From assembly GCA_019752045.1 (NCBI GenBank), contig JAIEMP010000020.1, forward strand, positions 1 to 64,000: a stretch of DNA of 64,000 nucleotides, written 5' to 3'. The notes beneath the pieces are model-generated. The model searched no databases. It was given only the letters and a program-made list of their open reading frames with translations, and was not told where the DNA came from. Source of the stretch: Chitinophagaceae bacterium (lineage in GTDB: Bacteria; Bacteroidota; Bacteroidia; Chitinophagales; Chitinophagaceae). This document shows positions 55,366 to 63,393 of the stretch, one piece after another (position 1 is the stretch's first letter; the number at the start of each line of letters is the position of its first letter). Both the position numbers and the translations under genes were made by a program.

Positions 55366-56997
55366 ATGAACCTTGGTTATTTCAATTACCCCATGCCGGT
55401 GAATGAACCGGTGTTGAATTATTCAGCAGGAAGTGCAGAAAAGAATCGGTTGAAAGAGGTGTTGGCTGAATTAAAAAGTTCAGAGATTGATGTGCCCATG
55501 TACATTGGCAGCAAAGAAGTACGTACAAATAATAAAATTGCCATGCGCCCTCCGCATGAACATAAACATGTATTGGGTTACTTTCATGCAGGTGAAGAGA
55601 AGCATGTGCAACAGGCAATTGATGCAGCCCTTGCTGCAAAAGAAAGCTGGGCAAATATGAGTTGGGAAAGCCGTGCAAATATTTTTCTCCGTGCTGCCGA
55701 TTTGATTGCAACCAAGTATCGTCCGTACATGAATGGTACAACCATGCTGGGGCAGAGTAAGAATGTGTATCAGGCAGAAATTGATGCTGCATGTGAAATC
55801 ATCGACTTTCTCCGTTTCAATGTTCATTTCTTAAGTGATATTTATCGTCAACAGCCCATCAGCGGTGCAGGTATGCATAACCGTATGGAATACCGTCCGC
55901 TCGAAGGTTTTGTACTGGCAGTAACACCGTTCAACTTTACTGCCATTGCCGGTAACCTGCCAACAAGTGCAGCCATGTGCGGTAACGTAGTGGTATGGAA
56001 ACCTGCCAACACAGAAGTGTACAGTGCACAAATGATCATGCGAGTATTAAAAGAAGCAGGCTTGCCCGATGGCGTGATTAATTTAATTTATGTGGATGGG
56101 CCAACGGTTGGTAAGGTTTGTTTTAATCATAAAGAATTTGCAGGTGTGCATTTCACCGGTTCAACAGGTGTATTCAACAACATGTGGGAAACCATTGGTA
56201 AAAACATGGGGATGTACCGTACCTATCCACGTATTGTTGGTGAAACAGGCGGTAAAGATTTTGTGTTGGCACATAAAAGTGCAGATCCGGATGTGGTGGT
56301 AACAGCGTTGTTGCGTGGTGCGTTTGAATACCAGGGACAAAAATGTTCGGCTGCATCAAGGGCTTATATTCCCAGCAACATGGCAGAGGAAGTGAAGAAG
56401 AAATTAATTGCCGGTGTAAAGAGTTTCAAAATGGGAACAGTTGAAAATTTCACCAACTTTATTAATGCGGTGATTGATGAAAAAAGTTTTGATAACATCA
56501 AACGATACATTGATCATGCAAAGAAAGATGAGAAAGCTGAAATCTGGGTGGGAGGTAAGTGCGATAAAAAAGAAGGATACTTTGTACAGCCAACAGTGAT
56601 TGAAGCAAAGAGTCCCAAATATGTAACCATGTGCGAAGAAATATTCGGACCGGTACTAACGGTGTACGTGTATCCGGCAAATGGTTTTGAGCGTGCGCTG
56701 GAACTTGTTGATACCACATCTCCTTATGCATTAACAGGTGCAGTTATTTCACAGGATCGTGATGCGGTAGAATTAGCAACTGCAAGACTTCGTAACTGTG
56801 CAGGTAATTTTTATATCAACGATAAACCAACCGGTGCAGTAGTTGGGCAACAACCTTTTGGTGGTGCAAGAGCAAGCGGTACCAATGATAAAGCAGGAAG
56901 TATTTTAAATTTATACCGTTGGTTAAGTGCACGAACAATTAAAGAAACATTTAACCCGCCAACAGATTATCGTTATCCGTTTTTGAGCGAAGAATAA
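55366..56997 (+). CDS. pruA: L-glutamate gamma-semialdehyde (1-pyrroline-5-carboxylate) dehydrogenase
   Basis: 'FNFTAIAGNLPTSAAMCGNVVVWKPA', 'IVGETGGKDFVLAHKSA', 'EYQGQKCSAASRAYIPSN', 'QQPFGGARASGTNDKAG'. Confidence 0.96.
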   Translation: MNLGYFNYPMPVNEPVLNYSAGSAEKNRLKEVLAELKSSEIDVPMYIGSKEVRTNNKIAMRPPHEHKHVLGYFHAGEEKHVQQAIDAALAAKESWANMSWESRANIFLRAADLIATKYRPYMNGTTMLGQSKNVYQAEIDAACEIIDFLRFNVHFLSDIYRQQPISGAGMHNRMEYRPLEGFVLAVTPFNFTAIAGNLPTSAAMCGNVVVWKPANTEVYSAQMIMRVLKEAGLPDGVINLIYVDGPTVGKVCFNHKEFAGVHFTGSTGVFNNMWETIGKNMGMYRTYPRIVGETGGKDFVLAHKSADPDVVVTALLRGAFEYQGQKCSAASRAYIPSNMAEEVKKKLIAGVKSFKMGTVENFTNFINAVIDEKSFDNIKRYIDHAKKDEKAEIWVGGKCDKKEGYFVQPTVIEAKSPKYVTMCEEIFGPVLTVYVYPANGFERALELVDTTSPYALTGAVISQDRDAVELATARLRNCAGNFYINDKPTGAVVGQQPFGGARASGTNDKAGSILNLYRWLSARTIKETFNPPTDYRYPFLSEE

Positions 56998-57180
56998 ATT
57001 CGTATTGTCATTTAAATTGTAAAGCCGCAATCCTGCGGCTTTTTATTTTTTATCTGTTTATAATCAATCTGATAGATACGATTTAATGATGAACTTATGC
57101 GGCTTTTTTTTGTTTTGGCATGATTTTTTTAGAGGGTAGAAATTCGGCAGAAGTTTTTATTCATTTAAAAAAGTAAAACG

Positions 57181-57747
57181 ATGAAAGTATTATTATTATC
57201 AGCAGCATTAGTCGTATCCGGTATTGGTTATGCACAGCATAATGTTCATTACGGGTTAAAGGCAGGAGTAAACGTTTCAAATGTACCGGCATCTGCAGGA
57301 AATGGATATAGCAGTAAGGTGGGCTTCAATGGAGGAGGTACCATGCACATTCATTTAAGTAAATCATGGGCTTTGCAACCTGAAGTGATGTACTCTGCAC
57401 AGGGAGGTAAAAGCGGCAATCAGACTTTGCAGCTCGATTACATCAATGTACCTCTGCAGTTGCAGTATATGTTTGATAAAGGCTTTCGTTTACAAACAGG
57501 ACCGCAGGCAGGTTTTCTTACTGCAGCGAATGTTAAAAGCGGCAATGTAAAATCGAGTGTGCGTAACAATTTTAAGCCTGTTGACTTAGCATGGACCTTT
57601 GGTGCAAGTTTTGTTGCGCCCAATGGTTTAGGCATTGATGCACGTTACAATCTTGGTCTTACACGCATCAACGAAGCGGGACCGGTTGATTTGCGAAACA
57701 ATGTTTTCCAGGCCGGTTTGTTTTATCAGTTTAAACACAAGTATTAA
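57181..57747 (+). CDS. PorT-family outer membrane beta-barrel protein
   Basis: 'YGLKAGVNVSNV...WALQPEVMYSAQGGK...LDYINVPLQLQYMF...GFRLQTGPQAGFL'. Confidence 0.9.
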   Translation: MKVLLLSAALVVSGIGYAQHNVHYGLKAGVNVSNVPASAGNGYSSKVGFNGGGTMHIHLSKSWALQPEVMYSAQGGKSGNQTLQLDYINVPLQLQYMFDKGFRLQTGPQAGFLTAANVKSGNVKSSVRNNFKPVDLAWTFGASFVAPNGLGIDARYNLGLTRINEAGPVDLRNNVFQAGLFYQFKHKY

Positions 57748-57768
57748 TTGTATTTCGTTCAATAACAT

Positions 57769-57797
57769 AAAGCCGGCTGCAACTGCAGCCGGCTTTG
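57769..57797. terminator. Strong hairpin terminator
   Basis: aaagccggctgcaactgcagccggcttt. Confidence 0.75.
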
Positions 57798-57860
57798 CTG
57801 TAAAATAAATTTCTGTTTCAACTCTACAAAAGATAAATTCGTTTTCTAAAGCAATCTGGA

Positions 57861-58370
57861 GTGAAGACCATTTTAACAAACGAGCAATTACAATTAACCA
57901 TACAGCGCCTCAGCCATCAGCTGATCGAAAATCATTTTCCGTTTACAGATACTGTTTTAGTTGGGTTGCAGCCGAGGGGTATTTTTCTTGCAGATAAAAT
58001 TGTTTCAGCCATTGAAACATTATATCCCGCCATCAAATTAAACTATGGCAAACTGGATATTACGTTTTACAGAGATGATGCACATAAACAACTGCATGTG
58101 GCCAATCAAACCACTATTCAGTTCAGCATTGAAAATAAAAAAGTCATTCTTATTGATGATGTGTTATACACCGGCCGCACTATCCGTGCGGCAATGGATG
58201 CACTGATTGACTTTGGTCGCCCGGCTAAAGTAGAACTCTGCGTATTGGTTGATAGAAGGTTCAACCGCCAACTCCCCATACAGCCCGACTACACAGGCAA
58301 AGCCATTGACTCCATCTTATCACAAAAAGTAACGGTTGATTGGGAAAAACCGGAAGTGATATTATTATAA
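57861..58370 (+). CDS. pyrR: PyrR-like phosphoribosyltransferase
   Basis: 'VLVGLQPRGIFLADKIV', PRPP loop 'KVILIDDVLYTGRTIRAAMDALIDFGRPAKVELCVLVDR'. Confidence 0.95.
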   Translation: MKTILTNEQLQLTIQRLSHQLIENHFPFTDTVLVGLQPRGIFLADKIVSAIETLYPAIKLNYGKLDITFYRDDAHKQLHVANQTTIQFSIENKKVILIDDVLYTGRTIRAAMDALIDFGRPAKVELCVLVDRRFNRQLPIQPDYTGKAIDSILSQKVTVDWEKPEVILL

Positions 58371-58375
58371 AATTG

Positions 58376-58419
58376 AATAGAAAAATCCAAAATCCAAATA
58401 CCAGAATCCAAAAAAGGCA
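58376..58419. repeat. Left flanking repeat of the four-helix-bundle cassette
   Basis: aatagaaaaatccaaaatccaaataccagaatccaaaaaaggca; its reverse complement resembles the right-hand repeat unit. Confidence 0.65.
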
Positions 58420-58460
58420 GTTTTCATAATAATAATTTATCAAAATAGAAACATCTTCTT

Positions 58461-58814
58461 ATGTCAGCTCAACTTGAGGAAAGGACTTATCATTTTGCAA
58501 ATGATGTGAGGAATTTTTGCAGAAAGTTAACTTGGGACGTCATCAACCAGGAAGACATAAAACAGGTAGTACGTTCAAGCGGATCAGTAGAGGCGAATTA
58601 CATAGAAGCGAATGAAAACCTTGGTCAGGCAGATTTGCGAATGCGGATAAGGATTTCAAGAAAGGAAGCGAAAGAATCCATCCGTTGGCTGAGGTTATTA
58701 CATATCGAAACTAAAAAGGCAGAGCTTGAGTCGGAAAGGTCAAGGTTAATAGATGAAGCCGATCAACTTCGGAAAATATTCTCTGCAATTCTTTTAAAAT
58801 TGGGTGATAAGTGA
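58461..58814 (+). CDS. Four helix bundle protein (23S rRNA IVP / Avd-like family)
   Basis: 'TYHFANDVRNFCRKL...VVRSSGSVEANYIEANENLGQADLRMRIRISRKEAKESIRWLRLL'. Confidence 0.88.
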   Translation: MSAQLEERTYHFANDVRNFCRKLTWDVINQEDIKQVVRSSGSVEANYIEANENLGQADLRMRIRISRKEAKESIRWLRLLHIETKKAELESERSRLIDEADQLRKIFSAILLKLGDK

Positions 58815-58854
58815 CTTCGTTCAATTGCAAGGGGTTGCTGATTTTTTGCCTTTT

Positions 58855-58974
58855 GAGTATTGGGTTTTGGATTTTCTATTTTGGGTTCTGTCTTTTGGAT
58901 ATTGGGTTTTGGATTTTCTATTTTGGGTTCTGTCTTTTGGATATTGGGTTTTGGATTTTCTATTTTGGGTTTTG
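58855..58974. repeat. Direct tandem repeat, about 3 units of 42 bp
   Basis: ggatattgggttttggattttctattttgggttctgtctttt repeated with few changes. Confidence 0.95.
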
Positions 58975-59001
58975 CCTTCCGAACCTTAGCTTTGCTTTTT
59001 A

Positions 59002-59934
59002 ATGCAACTATCCACTCGTCATCTGCTCGGCATTAAAGATCTTACGGCTCAGGATATTCAGTTAATCCTCGATACAGCCACTCAATTCAAAGAAGTTTTA
59101 CAACGACCCATTAAAAAAGTTCCATCACTTCGTGATGTAACCATTGTAAATCTGTTTTACGAAAACTCTACCCGCACAAGGATCTCCTTCGAACTGGCGG
59201 AAAAAAGATTGAGTGCTGATACCATTAATTTTACTGCATCCGGTTCATCAGCAGCAAAAGGAGAAACATTGTTAGATACAGTGAATAATATCCTGAGCAT
59301 GAAAGTGGATATGGTAGTGATGCGGCACAGTGCCAGCGGTGCACCACATTTTTTGGCCAAACATATTCCGGCTGCTATAGTAAATGCAGGCGATGGAATT
59401 AATGAACATCCCACACAAGCCTTACTCGATGCATTTTCTATACGGGAGAAATTAGGAACATTGGAAGGAAAAAAAATTGCCATCCTTGGTGATATCATGC
59501 ATAGCCGTGTTGCGCTCAGCAATATTTATTTATTAAAGAAGATGGGAGCTGAAGTAACCGTTGCCGGTCCGCCCACATTGATACCAAAATATCTGCAACA
59601 GGCATTTAATGTAAACGTATCGTATAACATTGAAGAAACATTAAAGTGGTGTGATGTGGCCAATGTGTTGCGTATTCAGCTGGAGCGGCAAAGTCAGCCA
59701 TTGTTCTCTTCTCTGCGGGAGTATAATCTTGCATACGGAATCAGCCGAAAGTTATTGGATTCATTAAATAAAGAAATTGTGATTATGCATCCCGGCCCAA
59801 TCAACCGGGGGGTGGAAATAGACAGTGATGTGGCCGATAGCAAACAATCCATTATTCTGCAACAGGTAGAAAATGGAGTAGCTGTAAGAATGGCCGCACT
59901 GTATCTGCTTGCAGGAAAACGTACAGAAAACTGA
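59002..59934 (+). CDS. pyrB: Aspartate carbamoyltransferase catalytic subunit
   Basis: 'NLFYENSTRTRISFELAEKRLSAD', 'VNAGDGINEHPTQALLDAFSI', 'IMHPGPINRGVEID'. Confidence 0.97.
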   Translation: MQLSTRHLLGIKDLTAQDIQLILDTATQFKEVLQRPIKKVPSLRDVTIVNLFYENSTRTRISFELAEKRLSADTINFTASGSSAAKGETLLDTVNNILSMKVDMVVMRHSASGAPHFLAKHIPAAIVNAGDGINEHPTQALLDAFSIREKLGTLEGKKIAILGDIMHSRVALSNIYLLKKMGAEVTVAGPPTLIPKYLQQAFNVNVSYNIEETLKWCDVANVLRIQLERQSQPLFSSLREYNLAYGISRKLLDSLNKEIVIMHPGPINRGVEIDSDVADSKQSIILQQVENGVAVRMAALYLLAGKRTEN

Positions 59935-60250
59935 TAGAACCTGCTATTAACCAATGAAATTAATGGGTAGCTGCAGAACAAAAATGATCGTTCAGTTTAT
60001 CTGTTTTTCACATGGTTATTCTCTCATGGTTTATTAAGTGTTGCAGATCCTGTTCTACGTTCAACTTATACTTTCCCGTATAAACCTTCGCATACCCGTT
60101 CAAACGGCAAACCTGCCCTTTCAGTGTCTATCGTTTTAAACGGCATTTGAGTGCAGCTACATTTGATTTGAGATGGATCAGTTCATGAACAGGCTCTCAC
60201 AAAGAGTTTTATTCAGGACAGTACATCATAAATCCTTTTACTTAAAAACA

Positions 60251-61054
60251 ATGCACATGAAAACAATGATTAAAGTACTGGCAGCAGTAACCTTGCTTAT
60301 GATTTTTTTACTGCTCAGTTGCAATAAAGAAAAATCTGTAAATACCGGCCGGCAAAAAATCAGCATTTATTTAACTGATAACCCGATTGATTTTAAAGCC
60401 GTGAATATTGATATACAGCGTATAGAAGTTAAGGTTGAAATAGACAGTGCAGGGATTGAACGTGAATTTTGGCATGAACTGCAGATACGCCCCGGCGTTT
60501 ACAATATTCTAAACTTCCGCAACGGAGTTGATACGTTGATAGCGCAGGGCTATATACCCGGAGGTGAGATAAAGAAACTACGTATAACGCTGGGTACCCG
60601 CAACTCAGTTGTAATTGATACTACTACTTATCCGCTGTTGTTAAAAGAACCTTTTGTGATTATTGACTTAGATGACGATCTGGAAGAAATTAATCCGGCT
60701 GAGTTTAAACTGATGTTAGACTTTGATGCCTGTGGTTCTATTATAAGAATCAATAACAACCAATTTGAATTAAGACCACGTATCCGCACATTTTCTGATG
60801 ATGATGACGGGCGAATTGAAGGTACCATCATGCCTAAAGAAGCCAGAGCTATCGTATCTGTAAAATCGGGTACACAAACCCTGCTTGCAATACCGGATGA
60901 AGATGACGGTGAGTTTAAAATTCGTGGAATAAAAACCGGGGTGGTTGATCTGTTTGTAGATGCAACGGCTAATGGTTACAGAGATACCACCATCCGGAAT
61001 ATTATTGTGGGCGACCGGGATGTAAAGCTGGGGACAATTGTGCTGAAGAAGTAA
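60251..61054 (+). CDS. DUF4382-like lipoprotein
   Basis: Lipobox 'LLLSCNKE'; 'QKISIYLTDNPIDFKAVNIDIQRIEVKVE...IPGGEIKKLRITLG'. Confidence 0.82.
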   Translation: MHMKTMIKVLAAVTLLMIFLLLSCNKEKSVNTGRQKISIYLTDNPIDFKAVNIDIQRIEVKVEIDSAGIEREFWHELQIRPGVYNILNFRNGVDTLIAQGYIPGGEIKKLRITLGTRNSVVIDTTTYPLLLKEPFVIIDLDDDLEEINPAEFKLMLDFDACGSIIRINNNQFELRPRIRTFSDDDDGRIEGTIMPKEARAIVSVKSGTQTLLAIPDEDDGEFKIRGIKTGVVDLFVDATANGYRDTTIRNIIVGDRDVKLGTIVLKK

Positions 61055-61080
61055 CAACGGTGCTGTTCATTCTATGTAAA

Positions 61081-61120
61081 ACCACAACCGGTTTCTCTTC
61101 GGGGAGAAGCCGGTTTTTAT
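61081..61120 (+). terminator. Terminator
   Basis: accacaaccggtttctcttcggggagaagccggttttta. Confidence 0.75.
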
Positions 61121-61161
61121 TGCTTCTTCTTTAGCCAAACTTTTATTTTCCGGAACTCACC

Positions 61162-61222
61162 GATAAAATCTGATGGTTGAACGATGAGCGCTATTATACT
61201 GTAAAAACCCGCCCTACATTTA
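61162..61222 (+). promoter_or_regulatory. Conserved upstream block and -7 box of putative sRNA 1
   Basis: GATAAAAT-N7-TTGAACGATGAGC (61162-61189), 25 bp, then TACATTTA (61215-61222); same spacing in copies 2 and 3. Confidence 0.7.
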
Positions 61223-61228
61223 CATTAC

Positions 61229-61411
61229 AGAGAGCAACAGAAAAGAATTTAAATCCAATATCTGTAAAAGAACCCAATCCAAATCCTAAAAAAGAACCAG
61301 ATCCAAATCCAAGTCCTTGAAAAACCAATGAGTTACCGGACCCCTGAAACATCAACATCAGGAAACCCTACAACCACAATAAGTCCCGCCAAAAGCGGGG
61401 CTATTTTTTTA
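61229..61411 (+). ncRNA. Putative small RNA, copy 1 of a three-gene tandem family
   Basis: Shared body (acagagagcaacagaaaa, ccaatccaaatcc repeats, accggacccctgaaacatcaacatcaggaaaccc) ending in tcccgccaaaagcggggctattttttt. The 5' end is inferred from the -7 box. Confidence 0.65.
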
Positions 61412-61543
61412 TGATCATCATCCGGGATCATTTAGATTTTACTTTTTAGCTAAACTCCTGTTTTCAGGATCTCACCGATAAAATAAGTATGTTGAACGAT
61501 GAGCTCTTAACAGCAACAACAACCTGCTTTATATTTACATTAC

Positions 61544-61749
61544 AGAGAGCAACAGAAAAAAGTAAATCCAATACCTGTAAAAAGAACCCAATCCAAATCC
61601 TGTAAAAGAACCAGATCCAGATCCTAAAAAAGAACCCAATCCAAATTCATGACCTTGAAAAACCTATGAGTTACCGGACCCCTGAAACAACAACATCAGG
61701 AAACCCAACAACCACTATAAGTCCCGCCAAAAGCGGGGCTGTTTTTTTA
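61544..61749 (+). ncRNA. Putative small RNA, copy 2
   Basis: Same upstream block (61477-61504), -7 box TATATTTA (61530-61537), repeat-rich body and terminator gtcccgccaaaagcggggctgttttttt. Confidence 0.65.
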
Positions 61750-61987
61750 TAGCTATTGCAGGTTGCAGTTTTATACAGCAAAGCTTTCGAAGTATAGAAG
61801 GATGATGTCGGGAACAGCCGATTCATTTATTTGATGAACCCTTTTGCCTGATGCAATAGCCGCAGAAGCGGATTTCTTCAACCCAATTTTTATCTGAACT
61901 TTTATTTGAATGTATTCATCGATAAAATAGGCTCTTTGAACGATGAGCAGTTTTTAAATATATAAACCCAAAATATATTTGCATCCG

Positions 61988-62140
61988 GAGAACAACAGAA
62001 AATTATTCGAATCCGTATCCTGAAAGAACCAGATCCACATCCAATATCCGGAAAAACTAAAAAGCAACGTGCCCGGAATGTTTAATTCAGGAAACCCTAA
62101 AACCACAACAAGCCCCGCCAAAAGCGGGGTTTATTTTTTA
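61988..62140 (+). ncRNA. Putative small RNA, copy 3 (shorter, more diverged)
   Basis: Upstream block 61921-61948, -7 box TATATTTG (61974-61981), gaaccagatccacatcc body, terminator gccccgccaaaagcggggtttatttttt. Confidence 0.6.
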
Positions 62141-63145
62141 GGGTAAACGCAATACAGCAATCCGGCCACGACTTCCTGCGAGGTAAACAGCCTTCCCTTT
62201 TTTTGCCTTACGCACCACATGAAAACCTGTTGTTGAAATGTTGCTCCAGTTCATGCCGCCATCTTCACTTACATCCACACCGGTAATACCACAGGTAATT
62301 AATTTTGATTTAGACATATATTCAACACAACTTCTGTAACCAAAGGGTGGAGTAGTGGGTGCAACAAAAGTTTTACCTCCATCTTTTGAAAGCACACAAT
62401 TTTTTTCAGTTGAAGTGGCATTGCTGAAATCGCCGCCAACAATCACAAATGTTTTTTTATCCCATACAGCAATGGAGTTAGCACCGGTACTTTCTTTTCC
62501 CTGCAGAATGGGTAAATCAATTTTCTGATCACGGATAAATAACCTCGACCGAGTGCCACCTGTTATAAAACAAGCTTCATCTTTTGCCAGCTTCCTTACA
62601 TTGGTGCCGCTGCTGGCAAACATCGCTTCGCCTTTTTCGGCGGTGGGATAATAAGCATCCGGTAAACCACGCCAATGTTCACCAGCATCAAATGTTCGTG
62701 CAATAAAAATTTTACCATCAATGGGATCGCCAATCACAATACCGCTCATTTCATTCCAGAATTCCATGGCATCTAAAAACATTCCCGGTCGTTTATCTTC
62801 ATAAACTTTCTTCCATGTTTTTCCTGCATCTGTTGTTTTTAAAATTACAGCAGGTGTATCAATCCCCATGATGATGGCTGTCTTTGCATCAAAGGCTTCA
62901 ATATCTCTGAAATCTGTTTTTTGATATCCCGGTACATTCATCCAGGAAAATGTTTTTCCTCCATTGGTTGAAAGCGCAACCGTTCCATTACTTCCGCTTG
63001 CCCAAACTATATTGTCATTCACTACACTCAACCCACGGATTGAAACGGTTTTATTACTATCGAGTATTTGAATGGATTGTGCTGATAGTTGTAAACTGTA
63101 CACTGCAAGCAAAACACAAAAAAGAAATTGTTTCATATTTTTCAA
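62138..63145 (-). CDS. Ycf48/BNR-like beta-propeller secreted protein
   Basis: Repeated 'NGGKTFSWMNVPG', 'TTDAGKTWKKVYE', 'TFDAGEHWRGLPD', 'SKDGGKTFVAP', 'SEDGGMNWSNIS'; signal peptide. Confidence 0.85.
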   Translation of the reverse strand: MKNMKQFLFCVLLAVYSLQLSAQSIQILDSNKTVSIRGLSVVNDNIVWASGSNGTVALSTNGGKTFSWMNVPGYQKTDFRDIEAFDAKTAIIMGIDTPAVILKTTDAGKTWKKVYEDKRPGMFLDAMEFWNEMSGIVIGDPIDGKIFIARTFDAGEHWRGLPDAYYPTAEKGEAMFASSGTNVRKLAKDEACFITGGTRSRLFIRDQKIDLPILQGKESTGANSIAVWDKKTFVIVGGDFSNATSTEKNCVLSKDGGKTFVAPTTPPFGYRSCVEYMSKSKLITCGITGVDVSEDGGMNWSNISTTGFHVVRKAKKGKAVYLAGSRGRIAVLRLP

Positions 63146-63156
63146 ATGTAAGGATT

Positions 63157-63353
63157 AGGCCTCATCCTCCACCTCCTTCTCCAAAAGAGAAGGAGCGGTT
63201 CTTCAGTGCTATTTTTGACTTATTATTCTTCCACATCATCTGTATATCTCTGCTTAGCAAAAATTGAACTTGTTTATATTGTTCATACGGTTTGAATTGC
63301 GTGGGCTGTGCAGTGGTGGCTTCCCCAACAGGGGGAAGTCGGAAGGGGGCTTT
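63157..63353. mobile_element. MITE-like element related to that at 21645-21901 (degenerate)
   Basis: Right end gggctgtgcagtggtggcttccccaacagggggaagtcggaagggggcttt matches agggctgtgagttgatggcttcccttttggggaagtcggatggggccttt; left end ggcctcatcctccacctccttctccaaaagagaaggag. Confidence 0.5.
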
Positions 63354-63393
63354 TTCTTCTTTATTTCCTACTTTCGTCCCGATTGCAAAACAT

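Noticed and set aside
58855-58974. CRISPR array
   Set aside because: Direct units are contiguous with no unique spacers and no cas genes are nearby.
58804-59002. ORFs encoding 'YWVLDFLFWVLSFG' repeats as a membrane peptide
   Set aside because: By-product of the 42-bp (14-codon) tandem repeat; readable in more than one frame and without a supported start.
61177-61320. Calling the sRNA copy 1 frame as a CDS
   Set aside because: Frame is not maintained in copies 2 and 3 and no ATG/GTG start is evident; kept only as a finding.
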